The position numbers and the translations under genes are program-made. Shown in pieces: positions 24,198-42,500 of a stretch of 64,000 bases of DNA. Under the pieces are notes generated by a model. The model had not been told where the DNA came from. It was given only the letters and a program-made list of their open reading frames with translations, and ran no database searches. This DNA comes from Polytrichum commune (lineage: Eukaryota; Streptophyta; Polytrichopsida; Polytrichales; Polytrichaceae): positions 19,767,501-19,831,500 of the forward strand of contig OX485805.1 in the NCBI GenBank assembly GCA_950295325.1. Direction: 5' to 3'. Position 1 is the first letter of the stretch; every line of letters begins with the position of its first letter.

Positions 24198-24639
24198 ATA
24201 CCTTACCTTGTTCACACATGGTACTCGTAGTGAAGGGAAAAAAAAAAAAGTGCTATAGACTCTTGATGACATCATGTGAGTTCCATGTTCACTTCTCAAT
24301 GAAAAAGGCCCCCTTGAGGCTTTCTTACACACACCAAGGAAGTTATTGGGGAGCAAGGAGTAGTGGTGGGTTTACATTAGGGTTTGGACCCACAAAACTT
24401 GGGTTCAAAGCACCCAAGCCTAAATGGACCCCACTCTTAGACTCAAGATTGGACCTACACTTTAATATTGACTTCTCAAACTAGGAGGAGTATATCTTGA
24501 GTGGGAACCGACTAAATTTGGTGGGAAAATGATGTCACATTAGCACCACTTCATTTTTCTATACCTTGAAACCATAGCATAGTGTAAATGTAAGGGTCCA
24601 AAGTTATGCTCTTGACTACCATGATCGCTTGACGTTGGA

Positions 24640-24830
24640 GTTGCTTTGATCTTAGACCATAGTGTAAACCAATGTTGCTTTGGTATCATCTTTTGCCTTG
24701 GTATGGATGTTTGACAATATTTTTGTTCTCAATATCTTTCGGGTCTATATACAATGCAAGAACCTTCACACCCAGGCAAAATCACCCCTGTATCAATATG
24801 GCGTAGAATGGTGTTGACCCAAATAATAAC
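24640..24830 (-). repeat. MITE-like repeat, partner of 2545-2665
   Basis: The reverse complement carries 'ccatattgataca', 'ggtgattttgcctg' and 'tatagaccc', matching the block at 2545-2665. Confidence 0.55.
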
Positions 24831-24904
24831 TCGAGTACTTGTACAAATATTTTCACCTTGACATACCCACTAAATATCAATATTTGACTACTTAAATGGC
24901 TACT

Positions 24905-25235
24905 TCTTCCCCTAGCCCACTTCTCCCAGGATATGAAACACACAATAAGTACAAGATGGCTAGCAAATCCAAATTGAAATTGTTGACACTTTCCTCAAAG
25001 TCCTCAAAGTTCATATGGAAATCATATTCATCATCCAATTGAAGATTCTTGTGGTCATTGAATGGTCATATACCCCCCTCCCCCACCCCCACATTATGTT
25101 GATTATTGAACCTTAAACATTGAACATATTTTGAACACATAATCCAATATCTTCTAAACACATGCCTTTTGGTGTCTGTTTTTGGAGCCACATCAACCAC
25201 ACACCACTTAAATATAAGTGTCCCAATAAGGGGAG
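24905..25235 (+). repeat. Dispersed repeat also found in E(z) intron 6
   Basis: Shares 'aggatatgaaaca', 'tagcaaatccaaat', 'catattcat', 'tttttggtgt' and 'caaatata/aggtgt' blocks, in the same order, with 60985-61260. A C-rich insertion (about 25073-25090) separates the halves. Confidence 0.65.
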
Positions 25236-25549
25236 TAACCAAATAAGGGTTATCAACCTTATACAAGACCAAAGTTGGGGTAAATCCACCCTCATGGGCG
25301 CTTTGGATGGGGCTCAAGGGGGAGGGTCCGACAAAATGAAGCAATCTTATGATTGACCAAGAGGTGTAAATTGGACCAAAGGCCTTCGGATGAGTGTCCA
25401 AAACCAAAAAGAGGTAAAGTGAGGTGTTTCCTACATGACATCATTTTGGAAGATAGCTAGGGTCCAACGAACGGGGAGAACTAGATGCTAGTTGTAGATA
25501 AATCAGTTGAGTTAGAGAAATAATTGGTTGAAATTCAAAACTTTTAGAA

Positions 25550-25685
25550 AATCACCGATTTTGAAGGGATTCATAGAACATACCCAATTTAATAAATAAA
25601 AACTGAAAGATGTCAACTTGTAAACGATTGGACTTGGAAACACAAGGATCTCAATTGATTATGCCCAAAAGTCTCCTTGGACACT
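25550..25685 (-). repeat. Inverted copy of the abundant dispersed repeat
   Basis: The reverse complement reads 'gagatccttgtgtttccaag', followed by 'tccaatcg' and 'gacatctttcag', as in the copies at 2680-3180 and 51990-53490. Confidence 0.6.
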
Positions 25686-25797
25686 GATAGGGTCCAAGGG
25701 AGGTTCCAATTCAATAGTCCAATTTGCTTCAAATTGCTTCAAATTGGTCCCTCTATTTTTGGACCATGGACCCCATCTAAAGCGCCCCTTAGTCTTC

Positions 25798-25821
25798 CAC
25801 ACACACACACACACACACACA
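25798..25821 (+). repeat. (CA)n microsatellite
   Basis: About eleven uninterrupted AC units. Confidence 0.95.
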
Positions 25822-26289
25822 TACAACGCCGGTTAACATGCATGGGGTCCCAAGTCTTGAGTCCCAAGTTACTCGAGATCAATATGTGCAATCTTAGCCA
25901 TTGAGAGCATGGAAGTTGGGTCTTACTACTTCACACGGGGTCCCAAGTATGACATGATGCCTACATGGCAACACTTTTTGGAGGTGAAACTTGAGACTCG
26001 TATTGAGAGTTGGGTCGAGCAAAAGCTAGACCCAACTCATGTGAATATTTTGCATAAAAGATTTGAAATCTCTCATTAATGAATATGAACCATATTTGGA
26101 TGGTGTCTTGAGGCTCAAAAGTTGGGGCTTTGCTAACATGAGTGGGGTTTGGGACCCCATGGGAGCCAACGCTAAGGTAGTTTAATGGGGAGGAGCTTGG
26201 GGTAAGTTAGAGGTAGTGGAGGGAGGGAGGGATAATGAATTCCTACCTCCCACCCGTTGCACATTCATGGCCCTTTCCCTCGGACTCAC

Positions 26290-27440
26290 CTCTCTCGTTT
26301 GTTCCACTCCGAGGGCCACTTTATACACGGCTCGGGGCCAGCCTGAGCACCGGCCCGATTCATGTCCTTCAATAAGTCCTCAATCCGGGCCCACTTTATG
26401 AATTTTTTTCAAGCCCAACCTTGTCACATGTAAAGTGACGAGGCCCGATTTTAGGACCTGAAAATCTCGAGGGTTAAGTTTCATGGAGCTTACCATGGTC
26501 AATGGCCGAGGTTCTTGACAATCAAGTTTCACAACACTTACCATGGTGGATGACCTCTATAGGGTTGTGGTTAGTGAATCAAAATTGGGTTCTTCTAGGC
26601 TAAATTGGGGCCTTTGAATCTAATTCCGGTGTCAAAATTCTCATATAAATTTATCTACCATGTTTAATGTATTAACTGATGGGTGTGGTTTAGGAGGCAC
26701 ACCGAATTCTTGATTAACAACTTAAATGTTTCATTTTTGTCTTAAGTGTATAATCAGTGCCTTAATTGTTGTGTTATTAGCCTAATGCTATCATATTTGT
26801 GCTAATTATTTCATTATTGGACTAACCCATTTCCTAATGCATACCAACTTCTTGATTAACGACTTAAATGTCTCATTTTTAAAAATCTTAAGTGTACGAT
26901 TAGCGCCATAATTGTTGTGTTATTAACCTAACGCTATCATATTTATGCTGATTGTTGCATTATTAGACTAACCCACAACCTAAGCCATAACATATGCTTG
27001 ATTAAATGCTTGAATGTTTTGTTTTTATTTTAAGTGTGTGATTAGCGCCTTGATTGTTACCTTATTAGTTTAATGCAATCGTATTTGTGTCAATTGTTGT
27101 GTCATCAGAGGAGTGGCGAGGAGAGGAGAAGAATTCACCTTCTCAAAATTGACGGTAGAGATGAACCCAATCCAACGGATGAGCCCAATCCAGTCCATGT
27201 TGAGAATTCGGACCGACGAAGAGCTTGTCCCGATGTCTTCAAACCAACCTGATGATTTGGCGCCAAAATTATGTCACCTGGGACGCCACACGAGAGATGA
27301 GTAAGTGTTTGAGCAGGCCCCTAATATAAAGCAAGCACTTGGGCCGGACTTGATGAAACCAGTGACCCAAATTATAATGAGAGTTGGGGCTGGCCCTCAA
27401 TGCGGCCCCAAGTATAAAGTGGCCCTCAGGCTCTTTCTCT
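26290..27440. mobile_element. Large inverted-repeat element abutting the GFAT promoter
   Basis: The left arm (about 26290-26405) is an imperfect inverted copy of the right arm (about 27315-27435). Both hold a 'tataaagtggccctc' block, a 'ggctggcccc' block and a 'tgggccgga' block in mirrored order. Between the arms lie three tandem copies of an AT-rich unit of about 145 bp. Superfamily is unknown; no clear target duplication was found. The right arm carries the TATAAAG that probably serves GFAT. Confidence 0.6.
26700..27110 (+). repeat. Three tandem copies of a ~145-bp AT-rich unit
   Basis: The start 'cttgattaacaacttaaatg' recurs at about 26709, 26852 and 26997 with divergence. Each unit also holds 'ttaagtgt..gatta' and 'taatgctatcatatttgtg'-like blocks. 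Confidence 0.8.
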
Positions 27441-27481
27441 GCACTTGTCCTCTCTCCTCTCCTCTCTTCCCCTCTCCACTC
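27413..27481 (+). promoter_or_regulatory. Probable GFAT core promoter: TATA box and pyrimidine patch
   Basis: TATAAAG at 27413-27419 is followed about 30 bp later by a long CT-rich tract (about 27446-27481), the TATA plus Y-patch arrangement of plant promoters. The GFAT start codon is about 710 bp downstream, so the leader would be long or spliced. It contains open frames (27602-27859, 27702-27908) that I regard as leader sequence. Confidence 0.45.
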
Positions 27482-28132
27482 CATAGCTGACTTACTTGTT
27501 ACCACCCTTGTTTCCTGGACCTCCAACTCCTCTTCTTATTCAACCCCTCGTGCACTCGTCAACACGCACCGCGCAGCATAACCCAACAATCCTCGCAAAC
27601 TGTGAAGCAAGCTTGGGAAGAAGAAGAAGCAATCAAAGGGGTTGCCATTGCTCTTAACGTACTCGCTTCGCTTGCTTGCTGCTTCCTTTTCACTCTTGTG
27701 AATGTGGTCCGCCACTTGCTTCACCACATTTGCCGCAGGTTGGGAGGAGGAAGAAGAAGGAACACAGAAACACCGGGCTCATTCTTGCAAGCCTGGCTGT
27801 GGAACCATTGCAAGGGCGATCACTTGGGACGGTTGTTTGGTTGCCACAGGTGTGAATAGAGCTGCTTCTTGCCGACGTGGTGGAAGAAGACCGACCCCCG
27901 AATTTTGACAGGCTGCGTTGCAGCGATCTCAGCTTTGGGCATGGTGTTTTTTTTTTTCCCGTTGGGTCGGTCTCTCATTCGGGTTGACTGAAATAAATGT
28001 TTAGTTTTTAGTTTCGTGTCTTGGGAGGGAAGGGAGTGGAGGTTTGCGGCGTTTCTTTCTTCGGAGAGTCGGTGGGTGTGAGACCGGAGGGAGTTTTGGC
28101 AGAGTTTTTGGGATTTTGAGTGGGGCGAGAAG

Positions 28133-33594
<5,462 letters not shown>

Positions 33595-34480
33595 CCACCT
33601 CCATTCTCACATTCTCATCCCCGCACGAGTAAAAATATATCAGGAACACGAAGGATCCTCAAGGGTACATTGAAAGAGGGTTGGTTTACAAGGGCAAAGC
33701 TTCTTGAGGAACTTGGGAGAATCTTTGGGGCTTCCTCATCCATCACTCATAAACCAGTGGAAGAAGCATCGGGACAGTTGAAACACGGCACAAAGTGGAA
33801 ATGGGGATCACAGGCTCTCAAAGAAGCCTGCAAGATCCAGCGCCAACAAACCAAATCATATTCATCTCTATTCAGAATAGGTAGTTCAAATCAAGGACTG
33901 CAACCTTCAGGGATTAGAATGCTAATTAGTGTCCACAGTTTCTGAGCTTATCAAAGGATTAAAAGGTACACCTCAGATCCATCATTTGTAGAATAGTTGG
34001 CATGGTGGCAGCTGTATGCCAGTGAGTATGTAGAGTAGCTTCTGTGTATAATGAGGACCCACAGTGTGCATTTTGTATTCATTTTCTATTTTGAGCCTGT
34101 CATGTCGTACCTGTTCTAGGTTTAGGGCGTTGCTTTTGTTTTCTACTGGGTAGTTACTCTTGTAGTGATCCAAAATGGGTAAGACAGGAGAGTTGCTGGT
34201 TTTTAGAGGAAATTATTGCATATGAGCGAACCTCATCCTTCCAACATAAACAGTTGAGCCCCTATAGGTTTGTGGCCATTTCACCTCTAATGACTTGGAC
34301 TACACCTTATGGTATATAGTGTCACGTACAGTATTTGTGAAGGGCCTAACCTACATACCTAGAGGTCTAAAAGTGTCACGCCCACTAATCGTCAACATGA
34401 TTCCATAAGTCAACATGATTGAAGTGAAAAAACATGTACATTATGGCATTTAAAGGAGCATAATGGGACATGTTAGACGA
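33595..34480. other. GFAT 3' region and spacer
   Basis: Presumed 3' UTR and downstream DNA. An open frame at 33670-33945 begins 76 bp after the stop, shows no domain and is probably UTR. Nothing else is recognised before the transposon. Confidence 0.4.
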
Positions 34481-34482
34481 TA

Positions 34483-36281
34483 CAGTCTAACCTTGATAAT
34501 GTCACACCATCCGTTTCACCAAAAAGAGTGATATAAACAAGGTGTGACATATTTGATAATGTCACATTTTGAAGATTTGCGCATAATGTGATATTATCAA
34601 AAAAATAGGTAGAAAATCAATTTAAAATTACAATGTAAAAAAGAAAATAACAAATACGAGACTTCAATGTTTTTGAATGTAAAATCTAATTCAAAATTGT
34701 GAATAACAACAAGAGCACATCATAATGTGTCATTGAGATCATGTAAATACCTCTCACTAGAGACAAAGAAGCTTCTAATGTCACATTGTTTTGTTGATAT
34801 TAAATGTGCAACACCAATTCTAATGTTCATGGATTTTTTCCATTCCTAACAACTCTAAAGTGTTGAAAATCTGAGAACCTTGGCTAGCCATAAAATTCAA
34901 AACATCTTTAGCATATTTTTGTGCATCGCTTAGCTTCACTACTTTAAACTCATCAACATTGCTATCAACAATCAATGGGTCTACTTCCATGGAATCAAGA
35001 ACATGTTCGCCATCTTGCACTAATTGCACACGCTCCTCAGTAGAATATTCCACCTCAAAATTATCTTCACCTTCCATGTTTATGTACTCCAAAGGACAAA
35101 GCTTTTCTACAAGCTTGCCTTCAACATCCAAACCCAAATTCAATGCGGCGATAAGATTGCCCAATTCCAAAGTTGCTTCCTCCATTTTGGACTTCATATG
35201 TTCATCAAAATTGTTGATATATGCATTCCACTATGTAGGCAATATGGCGGACTTTCTCCAACAATTTCTAATGGTTTGATCATCTAATTCATGCCATGCT
35301 GCCACACACCATAGCATAGCTTGAAATAGATCAACATTCAGTTTCCCCAAATCTTCATTTGAGTTGTTATCAATTTGTTGCAAAGTCCAAGCAACAAGCT
35401 TGCGCTTATAGCACATTTTGAATGCTACAATCACTCCTTGATCCAAAGGTTGAACAACTAAAGTCACATTTGGTGGAAGGAACAAGATAGTGATATGGGA
35501 GAGTACAAAAACATTAAACCCATCTTTAACTTTCTTGACCTCACCATGAATATCATGGCTTCGTGCATTATCCATAATAATGCAAATTTTTCTGTCTTTC
35601 AATGCCATTCTTCGGTTCTCAATCTTCACCCAATGTGTAAAAACAACACCATTCATCTAGGCTGAATTGTTAGAATAATAGTGTACTATACTATTTGGAT
35701 CAAGATTCCGAGGAAAACATCTGGGACGTGCTGATTTGTGAATGAAAGCAAGCTTCAATCACTCCTTCCCTGATATATTAGTGCAAAGCCCCAATGTCAC
35801 ACGGTCCTTCTTTTTCTTGTTTCCTTTCGCATTCCCAATATTCAAAGTCTTGCAAGGAGAGGCTCTATAATACATACCTGCCTCATCAAAATTGAAGATG
35901 TCTTCTGGATCATATTTCTTCAATATGAACGGGATCTTTGCCATGGCCAATGCAACTCCAACTCCATCTACATCTCCACTTTCTCCATGCAGATAATAAC
36001 ACTTTATTCCATGTCGAGTTTTGAAATTTTGCAACCACCCATGAGAAAGCTTGAACTCGGCATCAAATATGTCAAATATGTCCATCCAACCATCACATAC
36101 AATCCATCCATACTTGGTAATATCACATGTACACTACGGATTTTGAAAAAAAATAGTGACATTACCAAGGGTGATAGGGATAATAACGAGGGAGTTTTAC
36201 ACTATGAAATCGGTTTCAAACTTTTAGGTGACAATATCAAGGTGTTCTATTAACAAGGGTGACATTATCAAGGTTAGACTG
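34483..36281 (-). mobile_element. Pogo/Tigger-like (Tc1/mariner superfamily) transposon
   Basis: 1.8 kb with inverted ends cagtctaaccttgataatg and cattatcaaggttagactg (at least 19 bp matching). It is flanked by TA on each side (34481-34482 and 36282-36283). It encodes a DDE transposase relative on the minus strand. Internal 'gtgacattatcaagg' motifs recur near the right end. A deletion derivative is at 20485-21215. Confidence 0.88.
34820..36085 (-). pseudogene. Truncated DDE transposase of the pogo/Tigger family
   Basis: One reading frame runs from 36085 down to 34820, broken only by three in-frame stops (near 35757, 35657 and 35229). It begins inside the second DNA-binding motif (SHGWLQNFKTRHGI). 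The three catalytic-type acidic motifs are FNFDEAGMYYR, IIMDNARSHD and VQPLDQGVI, in the order and spacing of CENP-B/Tigger/jerky DDE domains. Only about 200 bp separate the first codon from the element end, so the N-terminal CENP-B helix-turn-helix is deleted. Two of the stops lie where the family usually has Trp or another conserved residue, consistent with point-mutation decay. It is not functional as it stands. Confidence 0.85.
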
Positions 36282-36299
36282 TAGTCCTACGGGAAGATA

Positions 36300-36600
36300 T
36301 TTTTTGAGTGTACTAATGGCAAGTGTTAGGTGTTTGCAGTTTAGTATATAAGTGGAAGTTATTTTTGAGCAAACTAATGTCAAGTGTCATTTGTGTACAC
36401 TTAAGTCAACTCGTAGACCATTATATAACATAGGCATGAACCTCATAACACTATTGAACATACTCATGCCAAGTGTCATGAGTTGATATTGATGGTAAAG
36501 TTGTTAGTCATTAATGTAACTTAGCATTCGCTTCAAAATAGAGTAAGTGACACTATTACACATACTCTAAATATGATAAACGGTGCAGACTAATTCGAGG
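36300..36600 (+). repeat. Dispersed repeat, inverted partner of 830-1175
   Basis: Contains 'ggcatgaacctcataacact', 'actcatgccaagtgtcatg' and 'aaacggtgcagactaa', mirrored in 830-1175. It follows the pogo element almost directly. Confidence 0.6.
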
Positions 36601-36979
36601 TCTTTATAGTGGACTATGTGATGACAACACATCCATTTTCCTGCCTGAAAGCTAAGAACGTTCTAGATTTACAGTTTGAATATTTGATTTGAGGTATGAT
36701 GTAGCCTAACTCCAAGAAGAAAAGAGAAAAAATGATGTTATTGCAAAGCAATGGCATGAATGGGGCCCATTTGTCCATGTTCATCCCAACTACATATACA
36801 TGTTGGTCATTAAATTGGACCAAGAACTATATTCTCCAGTCTGTAGCAACTGGGTACCACGATCGTGAAGATTGTAATTGCAAGTTTCAAAATCAGTACT
36901 GTAAAGAGGTCAAAGTGAAGATTCTCCTTCTCATTACGTGACTCATCACATATGCCCTCCCATTGAATGTCCACATACA

Positions 36980-37215
36980 TTGATAGGTGCAATTCAGTTG
37001 CCTCATGCTAATTTATTGACATTCCACACTATTTTGCATTTTTAGTACCACAGCTAAAAAACACATGAATTGTATTTTTATTGTGGTTGCTATATAGATA
37101 GATAAAAAAAGTTATAAATTTTTATAATTCGATATTAACCCAAGGTAATTTGCATAGGTAAAGTGGCACCCTATTCACAAAGGCAACCTAGTTGTACATA
37201 TTAGTGTAGTTGAAG
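36980..37215 (+). repeat. Dispersed repeat, partner of 55940-56165
   Basis: Shared ordered motifs: 'catgctaatttatt', 'acattccacactattttg', 'gtggttgctata', 'gtaatttgca' and 'aaggcaacctagttg'. Same orientation at 55940-56165. Confidence 0.65.
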
Positions 37216-38868
37216 ATTAATACGGTTTGTAATCTTATATTAATATGGTATGGAATAGTCAGTTTCATTCTTTCTAAATAGTGTGGCCCTTGTTTAGTAG
37301 GTCTCCACACCACCTCTTACTTTTTTTACTTTTTTTTGGGGGGGGGGGGAGTTGAAGAGAATCTTTGAAGTGTGGCCATTTCCTTTGGAGTGTTCTTTTT
37401 TCAATTTTTTTAGCAAGGACAGTGGGAAATAGTGGGACAATGACCTCACCATCGCCATTGAATTGTACCTCTATTTCCCACTGCACCTAAACCTGCACAA
37501 ACTTATAACACATGTTAGTATGCTCCAACTCCCCTTGGTCTCCCAAGGTCAGTTCACTCTTTCTTAGAGTCTCATGCAACTCAACCCACGGGCCACTAAC
37601 ACTCAGCCCAACCGACTAGTAGTCACGGTTTTCCTACGCCTCCAAGGCGTGCTTTGAGTTCCTGACCTAGATCCTCACCGTGCGACCTAGCCCAGAGGAC
37701 GCACGCGAGGTACTCGGATCTTTGTACATGCCACCTTACCACTTGCGTTAGCCCGTCTACCTAATACACATCTCCCATCTGAGTTTTTTCCCTTGTACAC
37801 CCAAGGTCACGCCTACACTGGATGCAACCTAGTCACCTCAATGTCTCTCCGCATTTGAGAAGTCGTACATCCTCCCCTATTTAAAAAACTTGATGTCCTT
37901 ATTAAAATTCACATGTAGCATTCCCCATACCTATATGAGAATGAAGCTAAGTCGTCATGCCTCGTGGTTTGGACCACCACCATTTTGTGATGACTCTAGG
38001 TGAAGGTTAAAGCGTGCTCCTTCCACCCCGCTTCTTGCGCCAGTCCTCATGTTAGTCTTCGTCAACCACCTCTCTTAATTACCCTTAGTCTTAGCCATAG
38101 TGACCTTACCTTGTCAATTGTAAGTAACGGATATCGTGGTTAAACCCACTTTACCCTCCGCACTTGGACTCTCTTGTCTTCATGCATTGGGACTTTGCAT
38201 CACTATTCTTTTGTCTTAAGTGTTCTCAGGGCATCTTCCCCCTCTTAAAAATGTTGGTGTCCGCACCAACATTACCGCATGATCTTGATGTGGCCTTGCA
38301 GTCGATGTATGTTATGTTTTGATTTTGAGACTAGTCGTTCATTAGGACCGAGATCAATCACTTCCTGTGACAACTCATCTTCTTTTTCAAGGTCCGGAGT
38401 CACAAGATGACCATCCTCCCAAATAACTTTGTCGTTTATTAAGAACAACAACTTTCAATTTGTAGCATTTCATGTTAATTTAGATGCTTTAGCTTCCAAT
38501 GCCTTGTGGTTTTAAAACTCTTTGATGAATTGTTTGGCATGTGGCAAATTAATGGTATTGATTCATAGAAAGAAAAGAAAAAATAACTCCCGTATTTTCA
38601 TATCTCTCCACCATCATCTGGTAGTTTAAGGTCATCTTGGACCATATTGATTCATACCTATATAAAAGACAAGTACCCATGCATCAAACATTTGTATTGC
38701 TTGTCCCTTCCTTGTACATGTTGGAAATCTAGGACCGCACTAACTTTCCTCACCTTGTCATCTCGAAGTCATACTCCGGTGGAAATCAAGTTTTCTTATG
38801 CCACAAATGTAGATTAATGTTATCTCGAAAATCTTCTTTCAATAAAAAAGCAAGAAATATGGGGTGCC
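37216..38868. other. Gene-free flank of the Ty3/gypsy remnant
   Basis: Contains a G run (about 37338-37350) and C-rich stretches (37500-38250) that could be the worn 3' LTR/UTR side of the minus-strand retroelement. I found no second LTR copy to prove this. Confidence 0.3.
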
Positions 38869-38878
38869 TCTTCTTGAT

Positions 38879-39545
38879 GGCGGACATTAAGTTCGCCCCT
38901 ACGAACTATGGGGGTGTCAGATCCGGGCGGGGGGCAGCCTCCAGGGGAATTTTTGAACCCGACCGAAAACTACTGCCCTGCCTGCCCCGCCCAACTTCGA
39001 AAAAAATGTTGCCCTTGCATTCTTGAAGGCCATTTGCCTACAAATCCCATATTGTATTAAAATCCCATTAATTAAATGTGTATGAATACTTGTGAAAGTA
39101 GGCGGCATTACTAAAATATTATAAAATATACATACTAAATCAGCACACTAAATTTAAGTGTCATTTTAGAATGACAAAGACAATTTCAAATGGTAAGTCA
39201 TAAAAATTATAACCTCAATGTTAATGAGGATTTTGTAATTTTATTTGACCTCCAAGTTAATTACGTGCTTCATTGATGGTTTCATTTCCGGAATGAAATC
39301 CCAATGAATTGCTTATTTACTAATAGGAAGTGCATATATATATTGGATTTTAGACCTTGAAGGCGAAGTGCACTCAATATGGGATTTGTAGGCAAACGGC
39401 CTTCAAGAATGCAAGGGCAACATTTTTTTCGAAGTTGGGCGGGGCGGCCAGCAATTTTCGGTCGGGTTCAAAAATTCCCCTGGAGGCTGCCCCCCGCCCG
39501 GATCTGACACCCCCATAGTTCGTAGGGGCGAACTTAATGTCCGCC
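38879..39545. mobile_element. Hairpin Mutator-like (MULE) element B with perfect 9-bp duplication
   Basis: 667 bp. Termini GGCGGACATTAAGTTCGCCC and its exact complement at the right end; the arms are about 175 bp each. The perfect flanking 9-bp repeat is cttcttgat (38870-38878 and 39546-39554). The interior matches the family unit of elements A and C ('aatgctaatgaggattttg'-type and 'gaccttgaaggcgaagtg' blocks). No transposase. It is inserted in or next to the decayed Ty3/gypsy remnant. Confidence 0.9.
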
Positions 39546-39559
39546 CTTCTTGATACCCT

Positions 39560-42500
39560 TATTATTAATGTCTAAGACATACACATCATGATGTAGTATT
39601 TTCTTCATTGGAAATAGTATGATCCATCTTGTTGACCACTTAATAGAAACCCGAATAGGTATTACTAAGTTCATTGAATCAAACTACACTTTCTTACCCA
39701 CTTGAAACTACTTGTCCTATTGTTTCCTATTCATGGCTTGTGCATAACGATTGTGTGTTTCTACCATCATCGTTTAAAGGTTTCGAAGGATCAATTTTTC
39801 TTCTTGCCAATCATTGCGCGACATTGAGAGAATATTTTCTTGAGAGTTTTTATTAATCACCAGTGAACTCATCTAACAAGAGGCCAAATCTTGCGGTTGA
39901 ATTGTCCCTTGTGCATAATATAAAAAGAATGGTGTCTTTCAATGGTTCTTGAAACTGTCGTGTTATAGCATCACTCTACAAGGGGTAACAATTTAGGTTT
40001 GTCCAATTGATTTCTTTCGCAAAATGATCGCATGCACATATTAAAGATGAAATTGATTCTCTTGGTTTGATCATCACCTTATGGATGTCAAGTCATTGTC
40101 ATTATAGGTTTTACTCCCGTCCTATACATCATCTGCTACAAGAATTGAGACTGAAATATCAACTCACGATTGCTAACAATATTCCAAAGGAAATGTAAAA
40201 CCGCACCCAATTGTCAAGGAACAACTAAGTCATTTTGTCCTTATTGACTTTCTTAGTGCACAGTACAAACACTGTACATTTATTAAATTTGTATGTAATG
40301 AACATGATGAAGTCAAGCTCTTTTTATTTAGAAATCTCTCATATGAAGACTATTGAGACTGATTAGAAATTCTATTTCGGAATTGGTAATAGTCTTAGCA
40401 TTTTGATCTTTAGTTACAAACTATACTTATTCATTTGGTATTTAATACAAATAATCATGTATTTTTTATCATCAAATTTCATGCATGGTCAAAAATATTT
40501 TCTTTGGAAACACCATTGTGGTCTATATTTCCATAAGCACCATGTGTGGAGTGTTGTTAAATTTGTATAGTAGCCCATTTTATAAATTCCCCTTGAGAAT
40601 GTAGAGACGCGTTTGCTTGAAATGATCAAGGTTATTCATCCACTTTAAGTTTTTTTTTCATACGTTTGCCATTGGACGCTAGAATTTGTTTTTGATTTCT
40701 TGCTTGTAGATTTGTAGCATCAAAAAATTGATCATCAATAATTGTCTTAATATCATCTTTCATTGCTCATTAATCTCACTTAGAAAGTCTTGTTCGATTT
40801 TATCAAACGCTTCACTTACTAGCATTATTAATTTAGGCATTAGAATTTTTTTCCACATATTTAGTACATCGGAAATTAATATATTTCATCATGGCTTGTA
40901 TATCAACTTGAACTCCATCGAGATGATTATATCATATTACTGCAATTCTTTCAGTGTCACTTGCGTTTACGTGTGGAAGTACTTAAAATGTATTCAAACT
41001 GTAAAAAAATTCATCTTTTGGCCTCCAATGTAACGTTTTTATTTTCCTAGATATTGCATCACTGCAAAAACTCTTCTTCTTAAGTTGGCCACTACAACTT
41101 GCTACGTGTAAGCTTGCGATTCTCATAAGCCATAAGATGTCCCCTTCGCATTAATATTTTGTCAATCACAAATCCACTTGCATTCATATCGACCTCAAAC
41201 TCACGATGAAAATCTAAATACTTAAGTACTTATGTAATTGATAACAATTGTTTTAATGTCTTGAAGGTTCAAACATAATCTTTGTCCCACTTTTGCACTT
41301 GACTCCCTTTTATCAAAAGACTTGAAGCAGGGGTGTTGCTTTAGAATTTTTTTTTAACATTTGATAATAATTGGTAGCCTCGGAAATCATCTCACGTATT
41401 TTTTAGTGCATGAGACCTTCAACTCTTGTATCGCTTGGAGTTGGTTCAAATTTCATCATTGTTCAAAATATGTCATAAGAATTCAAGTTTTTACGAAAAA
41501 AACTTATTGTTCTTAATGTTCAATAGGAGTTTGCAAAACCCTTACCTTATTCGACACCTTTTGAAGGTGTTTTTCGTGATCATCTATATTTTTAGAATAC
41601 ACTAAGATGTCATTAATATAAACCACCATGCATTCATCAATCGTATCATAATATATTAAACTCAAAATTGACATGAATATTTTGTTGCATAATATAATCC
41701 ACTCGGGGGGTTCACTGGCAAAAATCGTAGAACACCGTGCAATAAAAAAATAGGGTCCAATATATTCATTGTAGATAAATTTTGTAAAAAGTACATGTAA
41801 AATAGGGGATTTTAAAATAATGAAACATGTTTACATGTAAAATACCATCACATATAATATTTTCAGTCTTTTTACATGTGAAATACCATCACCTTATAAT
41901 CTTTTCTGCAAGGTAAATAACCGCCCCAATAAATAGGTCCCAAACGCACGTGTATGCAAAATATAAGAGGGAGTGAACCCCCCGAGATAATCCAAGCGGT
42001 ATCACAAAGAATTCGTAAGATTCATAATATGTTTGCATAGTTGTCTTGACTATATTCGCATCCTCTATTTGAATCTAGTAGTAACTTTGTTTCAAGTCAA
42101 TCCAAATGAAGTAACACACACCCGCCAATCTATCTAGCATGTTCTCTACTCGGGCAATAAATTTTTTTATGATAATATTATTTAATGCACATTAATTAAT
42201 GTACATTCACATTTGACCATCATTCTTACTCACGAAGAGTATAGGGCCTTAAAGGGTGATTGGCTAGAATGAACGTAGTCCAGGGTCAATAATTCCGTGA
42301 GTTGTGTCTACAACTCTGCAGCTCAATTTGGTTGAGTCAATTTATTGGGTGGTTCGGCCTCTAGCGTTAACTCAATTTCATGATCCATTTCACGTTTCAG
42401 AGGCAACTCAAAAAACAAATAAGTTACGAGAGTATTCTCAAAATTATGCAATATTTTTCATGTGATATCTAATGTAATTGGAGGTGACACTTTTTTTATT

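Noticed and set aside
23993-24484. 163-codon plus-strand ORF
   Set aside because: It runs through the right arm of the hairpin MULE and out of the element; its mirror image occurs on the minus strand at 23236-23646. No domain.
27602-27908. ORFs upstream of GFAT with a hydrophobic segment
   Set aside because: The longer one lacks an ATG at its start and both lie between the putative TATA box and the GFAT start codon; best explained as leader sequence.
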